In this document: piece after piece, positions 32,322 to 40,477 of the stretch
Position numbering within the stretch: the stretch's first letter is position 1
Layout: each line of letters begins with the position of its first letter
From: JAJVID01 sp050247435
GTDB taxonomy: Bacteria; Acidobacteriota; Blastocatellia; RBC074
Assembly: GCA_050247435.1 (NCBI GenBank)
Contig: JBFWUF010000027.1
Span: 1-64,000 of the forward strand
Length of the DNA: 64,000 nt
Direction of reading: 5' to 3'
Program-made: the position numbers and the translations under genes
The notes under the pieces: generated by a model
The model's input: the letters and a program-made list of their open reading frames with translations, nothing else
The model's database searches: none
What the model was told of the DNA's origin: nothing

Positions 32322-32939
32322 ATGGGTTTTTACGCGAAACATATCTTCCCACGTATTCTCGATTGGAGTTTGGGCGCGCCTGAATTCGGCAAATACCGTC
32401 GCCGCGCTCTGGAACCGGCGCGGGGCGAAACGCTGGAAATCGGCTTCGGCACTGGGCTGAACCTGCCGTACTACCCTGAGGCGGTGAGCAGGCTGACGGT
32501 CATTGATTCAGAAAATATGCTGGAGGATCGGGTCGAGCGCCGCATCGCCGACTGCCCGATTCCAGTGATGAAGATGCGACTCGACGCCCAGGGGCGATTG
32601 CCTTTCGATGATTGCGCATTCGATACGGTGGTGAGCACGTTGACGCTCTGTTCAATCGCCGACACCGCGTCAGCGTTGGCCGAAATGCGGCGTGTGCTGA
32701 AGCCGGAAGGCCGACTAGCCTTTTTTGAGCACGGACGCAGCGATGATCCGCAGGTCGCGCGGCGGCAGGATCGGTTCAACCCGATTCAGAAAATCATCGG
32801 CGTCGGTTGCAATATGAACCGGCGGATTGACCGGTTGATCGAGGACGCTGGCTTTAAGATCGCGACTCTCGATCGTTTCGTGTTGCCGAAGACGCCGCGG
32901 TTGTTGGCCGAAATGTACCGAGGCGTGGCCGCGCCGTAA
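32322..32939 (+). CDS. class I SAM-dependent methyltransferase
   Basis: This 205-aa Methyltransf_11-type enzyme has motif I LEIGFGTGLNLPYY near residues 36-50, an acidic residue ending the next strand (TVIDSENM), and FDTVVSTLTLCSI near 104-116. The methyl acceptor is not identifiable, but sequence features resemble phospholipid or quinone methyltransferases of the UbiE type. Start ATG 32322 is 27 bases past the DUF4432 stop. Confidence 0.85.
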   Translation: MGFYAKHIFPRILDWSLGAPEFGKYRRRALEPARGETLEIGFGTGLNLPYYPEAVSRLTVIDSENMLEDRVERRIADCPIPVMKMRLDAQGRLPFDDCAFDTVVSTLTLCSIADTASALAEMRRVLKPEGRLAFFEHGRSDDPQVARRQDRFNPIQKIIGVGCNMNRRIDRLIEDAGFKIATLDRFVLPKTPRLLAEMYRGVAAP

Positions 32940-32970
32940 GTTCGAATATGGAAGAGTCGAAGGAGAAGTT

Positions 32971-33846
32971 ATGCACAAAACGCTTCTTGCGATAGTCGCG
33001 GCCCTGCTCGTCGCCGGCCTGATTCTTTTCGCGTTGTATCCGACATCGCATGCGCCCGACAAAAGCGCGGGCGATCAGCCAACCGGATCGGGCGGCGAGC
33101 AGAGCCGCCTTTCGCTTCAACCCTCGCTACAAATTGATGAGGCGAAAATCGTTGATCTCACCCACAGCTTCGACGACAAGACCATCTACTGGCCGAACGC
33201 GAAGCCGTTCCAGTGGGAGAAGGAGTCTTGGGGCAAGTCGGCTGGCGGTTACTGGTACACGGCGGCACGATACTCCGCGAGCGAGCATGGCGGCACGCAT
33301 CTGGACGCGCCATTTCATTTCGGCGAGGGAAAGCTGGCGGCGGACGAGATTCCGCTCTCGCGTCTGGTCGCGCCTGCTGTCGTGATTGATATTTCGGAAG
33401 CTTGCGCGAAGGACACCGATTATCGCGTGATGGTTGACGACATCGCTTCGTGGGAGAAGGCGAACGGGCAGATCCCCGACAATTCGGTCGTGCTCGTTCG
33501 GTCGGGCTGGGGAAAGTTCTGGCCGGACAAGAAAAAGTATTTGGGCACGGACGCGCCGGGTGACACGGCCAATCTGCATTTCCCAGGTTTTTCACGCGAA
33601 GCGGCGGAGTTTTTAGTGAAGCAGCGAAAGATTGACGGCGTGGGCATTGATACGGCGAGCATTGATCACGGCCCGTCGAAAGATTTCATCGCGCATCAGG
33701 TTCTGAACGGCGCAAATATTTACGCTCTTGAAAACGTGGCGAATCTGGAACGTCTGCCCGCGAAAGGCGCGACGTTGATCGCGCTGCCGATGAAGATCAA
33801 AGGCGGGACGGGCGGGCCTGCGCGGATCATTTCGATACTGCCTTAA
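32971..33846 (+). CDS. exported cyclase/KynB-like metal-dependent hydrolase
   Basis: This 291-aa protein has an N-terminal membrane helix or signal (about 5-25), then a cyclase-fold domain like kynurenine formamidase. The metal signature HGGTHLDAPFHF is near residues 109-120, and VDLTHSFDD near 65 supplies an earlier conserved strand. Members hydrolyse N-formylkynurenine, isatin or similar amides. The export signal suggests a different role here. An AAGGAGAA ribosome site precedes ATG 32971. It lies in a group of four plus-strand genes spaced 27-33 bases. Confidence 0.82.
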   Translation: MHKTLLAIVAALLVAGLILFALYPTSHAPDKSAGDQPTGSGGEQSRLSLQPSLQIDEAKIVDLTHSFDDKTIYWPNAKPFQWEKESWGKSAGGYWYTAARYSASEHGGTHLDAPFHFGEGKLAADEIPLSRLVAPAVVIDISEACAKDTDYRVMVDDIASWEKANGQIPDNSVVLVRSGWGKFWPDKKKYLGTDAPGDTANLHFPGFSREAAEFLVKQRKIDGVGIDTASIDHGPSKDFIAHQVLNGANIYALENVANLERLPAKGATLIALPMKIKGGTGGPARIISILP

Positions 33847-33879
33847 CGGATGAATTCAGAGTCAGAAGGAGGCTCCAAA

Positions 33880-34206
33880 ATGGATGTCAAAGATGTTTTC
33901 GCGGCGGCGGAGTTTTCCAACAACAGGATGCAGAAGATCAATCTCTTCGAGACGAAGAACTTCTTCTGCGACATTTATTGCCTGGAGCCGGGACAGGAAC
34001 AGAAGGTTCACACGCACCAGGACGAGGACAAAATCTATTATGTGCTTGCCGGGCACGGATCGTTCATCGTCGGAGATGAGACGCGGGAATTGGGCGAGCA
34101 TCAGATCGTGATGGCTCCGGCGGGAGCGGCGCATGGCGTGAAAAATACCAGTACGCGGAAATTGACGTTGCTCGTGTTTATGACGCCGAATCCGAATTTC
34201 AAATGA
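33880..34206 (+). CDS. small cupin protein
   Basis: This 108-aa cupin has metal ligands in KVHTHQDEDKIYYVLAGHG (His-His-Glu) and GAAHGVKN. ATG 33880 has AAGGAGG seven bases upstream, so it is favoured over an ATG at 33850. The single domain would bind a metal and a small ligand. No enzyme activity can be assigned. It ends three bases before the NagB-like gene on the other strand. Confidence 0.83.
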   Translation: MDVKDVFAAAEFSNNRMQKINLFETKNFFCDIYCLEPGQEQKVHTHQDEDKIYYVLAGHGSFIVGDETRELGEHQIVMAPAGAAHGVKNTSTRKLTLLVFMTPNPNFK

Positions 34207-34209
34207 ACT

Positions 34210-34968
34210 TCAGCGAGCGAGCTTCGCAGCCGAATTCCGGTCGAGAAACACGTGGGCGTCTTCGTGGGTTCTGAGGATTGATGCTGGACAGGCTGTGGTC
34301 ATTTCGCCTTTGAGCATCCGGCGCACGGCCTCCTGTTTTGTCTCGTCTTTTGTCGCTGGCGCAATCAAGAACAATTTTGGGCAGGCCATAATCACCGGGA
34401 TCGTCAGTGAAATTGCGCGGCGTGACGGATCATCAAGCTCGACAATTCTCACCATCGCTGGATCGTTGAAATCGCAGGCGCGGTGGTTGATGGACGCCAA
34501 ACAGCCGTTTTCGCCCAGGTCGAGCGCGGCGAAATCCGGCGGGCGGGATTTGAGCAACGCGGCGTAATTCGCGCAGACGGCTTCGGGGTTAGCGGCCTCT
34601 CCGCGCAGCCCGTGGAACTCGGCCATCGGGACTCGCTTCACCAGCCGGTTAAGCAGAAAGCGTCTGTGTGAGTGCGGGGCGTCTTCATTCGCTCCAAGCT
34701 GTTCGTCGAGATGAAATCCTATAACCCGCGTCCATTCGATAGCTTCAGCTTTCACCAGTTCATCGAGAAACTCATTGTGCGACGGGGCCGAGGCGAAGAC
34801 GCCTATGGCGCGGCCTTGCGTGGCCGTTAAACGGCGCATTTCCGCTGCGACTGCCTCAGCCGCGGCTTTGCCGGTTCGTTGGCGCGATTCGAAGATATGC
34901 ACGTTGAGTTTACCCGCGCGGAAGCTATCAATCCGGCCTTCTGAAATAATCGAGGTTGGTAAGCGCAT
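34210..34968 (-). CDS. glucosamine-6-phosphate deaminase-like protein with altered active site
   Basis: This 252-aa protein has the NagB/RpiA/SugarP isomerase fold. VIGFHLDEQLG (Asp88-Glu89) matches the DE of NagB. The catalytic loop, normally GEDGHIAFNE, reads GENGCLASIN (152-161): Asp to Asn, His to Cys, and the Glu replaced by Asn. The phosphate-binding loop is FASAPSHN. Loss of His and Glu makes deaminase activity unlikely; sugar-phosphate sensing or another reaction is possible. Start ATG 34968 is preferred because an earlier one (35073) overlaps the phosphatase gene by 56 bases. Confidence 0.72.
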   Translation of the reverse strand: MRLPTSIISEGRIDSFRAGKLNVHIFESRQRTGKAAAEAVAAEMRRLTATQGRAIGVFASAPSHNEFLDELVKAEAIEWTRVIGFHLDEQLGANEDAPHSHRRFLLNRLVKRVPMAEFHGLRGEAANPEAVCANYAALLKSRPPDFAALDLGENGCLASINHRACDFNDPAMVRIVELDDPSRRAISLTIPVIMACPKLFLIAPATKDETKQEAVRRMLKGEMTTACPASILRTHEDAHVFLDRNSAAKLAR

Positions 34969-35017
34969 CGAGGTGATCTGACTGGGATCGCGTAAAGCGG
35001 TAAGCGGAAAAGCCGTG

Positions 35018-35758
35018 TCAGAAGCCGAACCAGGATCTGCGGCGTGAGCTGACGACTTCGCCGTTCTCTTCATTTTCGACGTGGTCAGTGACGCTGAAGA
35101 CGCGGCGCGATGGCAGTTCGATTGCGGAAAGCACTCCTGTCAGGTAGGCCCCGGTGTCAACGCCTATCAAGCTGTCGCGCAACCAGACTTTCTCCTTCTC
35201 GCCGAAGACCATTCCCGTGATCGTATGGCCGAAGACGACCGTCTTGCCATTGTACTCCGCGAAAAACCGGCGGTTGCGCGCCCAATAAAGCTCCGGGCTT
35301 TCGGGAGCTTCGCCTGGATGCAGGAAAGTTCCGTTGTCGCCTTGCGCCAATGACGCGTGGACATAGATGGCATGATCGTCTTCGTACCAGGTGGGAAGAG
35401 AGGCCAGGAAATCCCAGTGCTCTTCGGGCACGTCAAATTCGCCGTTTTCGTCCATGTAGCTTTGAAGAGTCTCGATGCCGCCGTTGTAATACCATAGCTC
35501 AGCCTGTTCGCTTTCCGGATGTGAAAGCGCGGCCAGCATCATCGCTTCGTGGTTTCCTCTGAGGACTATCACATTGTTAGGAGCTTCACGCTTCAGCGCG
35601 ATTGCGCGGGCGACGACACCACGTGATTCCTCTCCACGATCCACCAGGTCGCCGATCAAAATAAGACGGTCTTCACCTGCCCGATACTCCGCCTTCTCCA
35701 GCAGGAGGTTAAACAGGTCGAGTTTGCCGTGAATATCACCGACGACTAAAGTTCTCAT
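35018..35758 (-). CDS. calcineurin-like serine/threonine-type metallophosphatase
   Basis: This 246-aa phosphatase has the metal motifs VVGDIHGKLD (7-16), ILIGDLVDRGEES (33-45), VLRGNHEAM (64-72), and later HASLAQGD and VFGHTITG. The set is typical of PPP-family bacterial phosphatases (PrpA/ApaH-like) that act on phosphoproteins or dinucleoside polyphosphates. Substrate choice is not shown by the sequence. It is transcribed toward the NagB-like gene and probably together with it. Confidence 0.85.
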   Translation of the reverse strand: MRTLVVGDIHGKLDLFNLLLEKAEYRAGEDRLILIGDLVDRGEESRGVVARAIALKREAPNNVIVLRGNHEAMMLAALSHPESEQAELWYYNGGIETLQSYMDENGEFDVPEEHWDFLASLPTWYEDDHAIYVHASLAQGDNGTFLHPGEAPESPELYWARNRRFFAEYNGKTVVFGHTITGMVFGEKEKVWLRDSLIGVDTGAYLTGVLSAIELPSRRVFSVTDHVENEENGEVVSSRRRSWFGF

Positions 35759-35953
35759 GGTCGAATTATTGCCTGCGAGGCCAAAGTTTGCACGGGCCAG
35801 GCATTATTGCTCAAAAGGCTTTCAAAAGAAAAATCGAAAAGTTATGATGACGCTCGTTTCGGCTTGGGCGTGTCGTTGAGGCTGATAGCTAAATTGCCAG
35901 GCGGTAATCAACCACTAAATTCATAAATCTCGAATCTCAGACCAGAAATCGCA

Positions 35954-36538
35954 ATGTCATCGGTTCTGACCGTTGCCAATCTCCTAACAGTATTTCGGCT
36001 TATACTGATACCTGTTTTTGTCACAGTTCTTTACTATCAGCGGTTTACGTGGGCGCTCGGAATCTTTTTCGTGGCCGCTGTTACGGACGGGCTTGATGGA
36101 CTTGCCGCTCGAAGCTTCAACCAGAAGACCCAACTCGGCGCTATTCTTGATCCGATGGCCGATAAGTTGTTGCTCGTGACAGCCTTCGTCATCCTGTCGC
36201 TGCCGCGATTTACTCTAACTGACCCAATCCCATTCTGGCTGACTGCGGCGGCGATCAGCCGTGACGTCATCATTGTATTGGCCGCGGCGGTTATTAACAT
36301 GACCACGGGGTTCAGCAAGTTTCGCCCTTCGGCGCCGGGCAAATTGAATACGTTCGTTCAAATCGTGATGATCGTCTTTTTCCTCACGGCAAATGCTTTC
36401 GATCTGCTGGCGGAGTATCTGCCAATAGGTTATTACGCCACGCTCGGATTAACTGTATTTTCGGGACTGCACTACATAGCTCACATCAACAGGTTGATGA
36501 GCGAAGATCAGCCCAAAGATGGGGAAGATGATCGCTAG
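35954..36538 (+). CDS. pgsA: CDP-diacylglycerol-glycerol-3-phosphate 3-phosphatidyltransferase
   Basis: This 194-aa membrane enzyme makes phosphatidylglycerol-phosphate, the step before phosphatidylglycerol. The CDP-alcohol phosphotransferase motif is DGLDGLAARSF, then GAILDPMADK (the DGx2AR...Gx3Dx3D pattern, near residues 44-69). Four to six hydrophobic helices fill the rest. The TAG stop shares a base with the GTG start of the next gene (TAGTG at 36536-36540), so translation is coupled. Confidence 0.9.
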   Translation: MSSVLTVANLLTVFRLILIPVFVTVLYYQRFTWALGIFFVAAVTDGLDGLAARSFNQKTQLGAILDPMADKLLLVTAFVILSLPRFTLTDPIPFWLTAAAISRDVIIVLAAAVINMTTGFSKFRPSAPGKLNTFVQIVMIVFFLTANAFDLLAEYLPIGYYATLGLTVFSGLHYIAHINRLMSEDQPKDGEDDR

Positions 36539-37797
36539 TGAAAGAACAAAGTTCTCAACAAAATCAGCTTTCAACACGTCCGGCCCTCCGTCCGGAAGGA
36601 AGCCCTCTTGAATGGATGCGCTGGATTCCGCTCGTTCTGCTCGCGTTGGTTTTTTGCGTGGCCATCTTCATCGGCGCCCGCATCATTCTGGTCCCGATGC
36701 TCAGTTCGCTGGCGCTGGCCTATTTGCTGGCGCCGGTCGTGGTCTGGTTTGAACGTCGCGGGTGGTCGCGCTCATCCTCGGTTTTGCTTGCTATCACGAC
36801 CGCGACCGTGACTTTGGTTCTAATCCTGATCTTCATACTCCCCAGTTTCTGGGGGCAGTTGAGGAAAACCTACGATCAGGCGCGCTCTCTTGTGGGAGAC
36901 CAACCGCGCGTCGAGTCATTGCTGCAAAAAATCGAACAGGTTAGCCCACCGGCTTACGAGTTTTTAAAATCGCAGGTCGAACGGTACAAAGATCCCGCTC
37001 AGCGCGAGCGCATATTTGGCGTGGCAGGAGGGTGGTTTCAGAGAGGGTTGTTCAGACTTGTTGATGTCACAGCTTCGCTGCTGGACCTGCTTCTAATTCC
37101 ATTCTTCGTCTATTACTTGCTGGCCGATTACGGAGCGATGCGTGCGCGCATTGACCGGCTCATACCAGCCCGCCATCGCGCGGTAACCTCCACGCTGATC
37201 AATCGAATCAACTTCGTGATTTCGTCCTACGTGCGGAGCCAACTGGTAATTGCGCTGGTGATGGGAGTCTTGTACGCGATTGGTTTCGCAGTGGTGCGCG
37301 TGCCGCTTGCTCTGACAATTGGGCTGCTATCAGGACTGCTCAACTTTGTCCCCTACCTGGGCACTCTTACGGGGCTGGCGCTTTCGCTTTCGTTCGTGGC
37401 GCTGGATGGGGCGGGGTGGGCTCGCATAATAGGCGTCGTCGCTGTCTTTATCATTGTCCAGAGCATTGAAGGATACTATCTGACACCAAAATTGCTCGGT
37501 GGCAGTCTCGATCTTCATCCGCTGTGGGTGCTGGTCGGATTGATGATCGGAGGCAGTCTTTTCGGCCTTTTAGGAATCATCCTGGCCGTGCCAGTTATTG
37601 CCGTCGCCAAGGTAGTGCTAAATTTCCTGGAAGAGCTTTACCAACAATCTGACTTTTACCAGGACTCAAACTCAGCGCAATCAACCGGTCTTATACTCGA
37701 ACAATCCCCAATTGACCATCCGCGCCGCGCGATAGTCACTACCGGAGAACTGCGATCTAGAATCAAAGACAAAAAAGTCACCCCTGACGACAAATAA
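36538..37797 (+). CDS. AI-2E/PerM family membrane transporter
   Basis: This 419-aa polytopic protein has hydrophobic helices at about 25-70 and 80-105, then a soluble segment and five more after residue 185. NFVPYLGTLTGLALSL matches the conserved PerM/UPF0118 motif, and YLTPKLLGGSLDLHPLWVL follows. Family members export AI-2 or behave as Na+/H+ antiporters. Starting with GTG 36538, it overlaps pgsA by one base. Confidence 0.87.
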   Translation: MKEQSSQQNQLSTRPALRPEGSPLEWMRWIPLVLLALVFCVAIFIGARIILVPMLSSLALAYLLAPVVVWFERRGWSRSSSVLLAITTATVTLVLILIFILPSFWGQLRKTYDQARSLVGDQPRVESLLQKIEQVSPPAYEFLKSQVERYKDPAQRERIFGVAGGWFQRGLFRLVDVTASLLDLLLIPFFVYYLLADYGAMRARIDRLIPARHRAVTSTLINRINFVISSYVRSQLVIALVMGVLYAIGFAVVRVPLALTIGLLSGLLNFVPYLGTLTGLALSLSFVALDGAGWARIIGVVAVFIIVQSIEGYYLTPKLLGGSLDLHPLWVLVGLMIGGSLFGLLGIILAVPVIAVAKVVLNFLEELYQQSDFYQDSNSAQSTGLILEQSPIDHPRRAIVTTGELRSRIKDKKVTPDDK

Positions 37798-37826
37798 GCT
37801 CAATTCCAGCGATCACAAGCAGAAAA

Positions 37827-37856
37827 CTTGACAGTGCCACACTCAACTCCTATACT
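37827..37856 (+). promoter_or_regulatory. dnaK promoter overlapped by HspR (HAIR) operator
   Basis: TTGACA (37828-37833) and TATACT (37851-37856) are spaced by 17 bases, a close sigma70 match. An inverted repeat CTTGACA-N7-ACTCAAC (37827-37847) matches the HAIR consensus CTTGAGT-N7-ACTCAAG at 11 of 14 half-site bases. It covers the -35 box and most of the spacer, so HspR would block RNA polymerase. HspR is encoded at 41675-42100, giving an autoregulatory loop. Confidence 0.75.
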
Positions 37857-37929
37857 GCGTGCGCTTTTAACGCACAGTTTACAGATTTGCCAGCATTGAG
37901 CTTAACGACTCTTTGTTGAGGGAGGAAGA

Positions 37930-39864
37930 ATGAGCAAAGTTATAGGAATTGATTTGGGCACAACCAACTCCGTGGTCGCTATCATGGAAGGCAGCGAGCC
38001 CGTCGTCATCACCAATGCCGAGGGCGGACGCACCACGCCTTCGGTCGTGGGGTTTACCAAGGATGGGAACCGTTTGGTCGGTCAGGTGGCGAAACGTCAG
38101 GCAGTTACCAATCCTGAAAATACGGTCTATTCGATCAAACGTTTTATGGGCCGCCGGTTCAACGAAGTCGGCGACGAGATGAAGCAGGTTCCGTACAAGG
38201 TTTCTCAGGCGTCGAATGGTGACGTGCGTGTTACGGCTGGGGAGAAAGAATATTCCCCGCCTGAGATTTCGGCGATGATCCTGCAGAAGCTGAAACAGGC
38301 GGCTGAAGATTACCTCGGTCAGAAAGTCACGCAGGCTGTTATCACTGTCCCAGCCTACTTCAACGACTCGCAACGCCAGGCCACCAAGGACGCCGGCAAG
38401 ATCGCCGGTCTGGATGTGCTGCGAATAGTCAATGAGCCAACGGCGGCGGCTTTGGCGTACGGTCTGGACAAGAAGAAGGACGAAACCATTGCGGTTTTCG
38501 ACTTCGGTGGCGGCACGTTCGACATCTCAATTCTGGAAGTCGGCGAAGGTGTGGTCGAAGTGAAATCAACTAATGGCGACACGCACCTGGGCGGTGACGA
38601 CATTGACGAGCGTCTGATCCAATGGATCATTGATGAGTTCAAGAAGGATCAGGGCATTGACCTGTCGAAAGACAAGATGGCGTTGCAGCGTCTGAAGGAG
38701 GCCGCCGAGAAGGCCAAGATCGAACTCTCCTCGACGATGGAGACGGAGATCAACCTGCCGTTCATCACCGCCGACCAGTCCGGGCCGAAGCATCTGGTGA
38801 TGAAACTCACGCGCGCCAAATTCGAGTCTCTGGTTGACGATATTTTGAAGCGCACGCTGGAGCCTTGCCGCCAGGCGTTGAAAGACGCCGGGCTGTCGGC
38901 TGGCCAGATTGACGAAGTCGTGCTGGTGGGCGGCTCGACGCGCATCCCGAAGATTCAGGAGATGGTCAAGACCTTTTTCGGGAAAGAGCCGCACAAAGGC
39001 GTCAACCCCGACGAGGTCGTGGCCATTGGAGCGGGTGTTCAGGCAGGCGTGCTTTCGGGCGAGGTGAAAGACCTATTGCTGCTCGATGTGACTCCGCTCT
39101 CCTTGGGCATTGAAACGCTCGGAGGCGTTTTCACCAGACTGATCGAGCGCAACACGACGATCCCCACGCGCAAGTCCGAGATATTCTCGACCGCCACGGA
39201 CAATCAGACTTCAGTGGAAGTTCACGTCCTGCAAGGAGAGCGTCAGATGGCGGGCGATAACCGCACGCTGGGCAAATTCCATCTGATAGGCATTCCGCCG
39301 GCGCCGCGTGGAATGCCGCAGATCGAGGTCACCTTCGACATTGACGCGAACGGCATAGTCAACGTTCAGGCGCGCGACCTGGGCACTGGCCGCGAGCAGA
39401 AGATCACCATCACCGCCTCATCGGGCCTGGCGAAAGATGAGATTGACCGCATGATGCGCGACGCCGATTTGCACTCAGAAGAGGACAAACGCAAGCGCGA
39501 GATAATCGAGACCAAGAACCGGCTCGATTCGCTCATCTACCAGACCGAAAAGACGATCGCGGATAATCGGGAGAAGATTCCGGTCGGATTGGTTTCAGAG
39601 GTCGAATCCGCAGTCGCGGAGGCGAAGAAGGTTGTTGAGGCCAACAACGGCGATCAGTTCCAGGCGCAGCTCGAAAACCTGACTCGCGTTTCGCATCGCA
39701 TCGCCGAAGCCCTCTATCAACAGCAGGCGGGCGGTGAAGCGCAGGCGTCGGACGCGGCTAGCGCGGGAGCGCAAGGTCAGACTGGCGGCTCATCTGGTCA
39801 ATCTGGAAAAACCGGCGACGATGTGATTGACGCCGAATACATTGACGTTGACGAGAATAAATAG
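37930..39864 (+). CDS. dnaK: chaperone DnaK (Hsp70)
   Basis: This 644-aa Hsp70 starts with MSKVIGIDLGTTNSVVAIM and has NEPTAAALAYGLD and DFGGGTFDISILEVG in the ATPase domain. VGGSTRIPK and GAGVQAGVLSGEV lie near 335-375, and the peptide-binding domain follows. The C-terminal lid ends with a Gly/Ser/Gln stretch before a DVIDAEYIDVDENK acidic tail. A GAGGGAGG ribosome site precedes the ATG. It is the first gene of the heat-shock operon under the HAIR promoter at 37827-37856. grpE, usually next, is absent here. Confidence 0.98.
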   Translation: MSKVIGIDLGTTNSVVAIMEGSEPVVITNAEGGRTTPSVVGFTKDGNRLVGQVAKRQAVTNPENTVYSIKRFMGRRFNEVGDEMKQVPYKVSQASNGDVRVTAGEKEYSPPEISAMILQKLKQAAEDYLGQKVTQAVITVPAYFNDSQRQATKDAGKIAGLDVLRIVNEPTAAALAYGLDKKKDETIAVFDFGGGTFDISILEVGEGVVEVKSTNGDTHLGGDDIDERLIQWIIDEFKKDQGIDLSKDKMALQRLKEAAEKAKIELSSTMETEINLPFITADQSGPKHLVMKLTRAKFESLVDDILKRTLEPCRQALKDAGLSAGQIDEVVLVGGSTRIPKIQEMVKTFFGKEPHKGVNPDEVVAIGAGVQAGVLSGEVKDLLLLDVTPLSLGIETLGGVFTRLIERNTTIPTRKSEIFSTATDNQTSVEVHVLQGERQMAGDNRTLGKFHLIGIPPAPRGMPQIEVTFDIDANGIVNVQARDLGTGREQKITITASSGLAKDEIDRMMRDADLHSEEDKRKREIIETKNRLDSLIYQTEKTIADNREKIPVGLVSEVESAVAEAKKVVEANNGDQFQAQLENLTRVSHRIAEALYQQQAGGEAQASDAASAGAQGQTGGSSGQSGKTGDDVIDAEYIDVDENK

Positions 39865-39871
39865 GGCGTGG

Positions 39872-39908
39872 GGAGTAGGAAAACCGCGAGGTTGGGTTTT
39901 CCTACTCC
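39872..39908 (+). repeat. 14-bp perfect hairpin linked to tandem heptamers (dnaK-hsp20)
   Basis: GGAGTAGGAAAACC (39872-39885) pairs perfectly with 39895-39908 around a 9-base loop. Beyond it the heptamers CCTACTC, CTTACTC, TTATTTC and CCACTCC run to 39928. It lies in the 74-bp gap between dnaK and hsp20. The hsp20 ATG at 39939 follows after CAGACTTTTT with no Shine-Dalgarno. Confidence 0.8.
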
Positions 39909-39938
39909 TTACTCTTATTTCCCACTCCCAGACTTTTT

Positions 39939-40370
39939 ATGAAACATCATCGCCTTTTGAGTGACCTAACGATGCTAGAGCAACAATTGACCCAGATGGT
40001 CAAAGGGGCGAGCGGATTCAGTGTGGAACAAGCGCACGCCACATGGTCGCCTTCGGTGGACATTTACGAAACTCCAGCGAGTTTCGTCTTGACCGCCGAA
40101 GTTCCCGGTGTGTCGCTTACCGAGCTTGAAGTTAAGGTTGTGGACGACACTCTGATCCTGCGTGGCGAAAGGCGATGGGAGCGTGACGTACAGGGCGAGA
40201 ATTTTCATCGGCTTGAGAGCGCCTACGGGAAATTCGAGCGGACTTTCAAATTGTCCCAGCGAATTGATGCGGATCGTATCACCGCAGAGTTACAGCGAGG
40301 GCTGTTGAAGGTTGTCCTGCCCAAAGGCGCTGAAAAAGGCGTCAGGCGGATTGAGATCACCACGGAGTGA
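39939..40370 (+). CDS. Hsp20 family small heat-shock protein
   Basis: This 143-aa alpha-crystallin-type holdase has the conserved domain across about 45-140: a VDIYETPASFVLTAEVPGV strand region and the end motif LPKGAEKGVRRIEI. The latter supplies the C-terminal I-x-I-like tail. It binds unfolded proteins for later refolding by DnaK. It takes the place normally held by grpE. No ribosome site is seen before ATG 39939; another Met at 39972 also has none. Both flanks carry tandem-heptamer hairpins. Confidence 0.92.
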   Translation: MKHHRLLSDLTMLEQQLTQMVKGASGFSVEQAHATWSPSVDIYETPASFVLTAEVPGVSLTELEVKVVDDTLILRGERRWERDVQGENFHRLESAYGKFERTFKLSQRIDADRITAELQRGLLKVVLPKGAEKGVRRIEITTE

Positions 40371-40375
40371 ACCAT

Positions 40376-40468
40376 CGGGAGTAGGGAGTGGGAAGTAGGG
40401 AATAGGGGGCCGCGAAGTCTGGATAAACAATGATCTCTTGATTCCCCACTCCCGATTCCCCACTCCCG
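40376..40468 (+). repeat. heptamer-array hairpin between hsp20 and dnaJ
   Basis: Left arm 40376-40403 has units GGGAGTA, GGGAGTG, GGAAGTA and GGGAATA. Right arm 40441-40468 is two copies of ATTCCCC-ACTCCCG. The arms pair at 23 of 28 positions plus one G-U, with a loop of about 37 bases. It ends nine bases before the dnaJ ATG, where no Shine-Dalgarno is visible. Confidence 0.85.
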
Positions 40469-40477
40469 GCTTGTTTT

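Noticed and set aside
39872..40468. The hsp20 flanking repeats considered as transposon ends
   Set aside because: They are internally palindromic, lack target duplications and a transposase, and similar units occur at unrelated loci.
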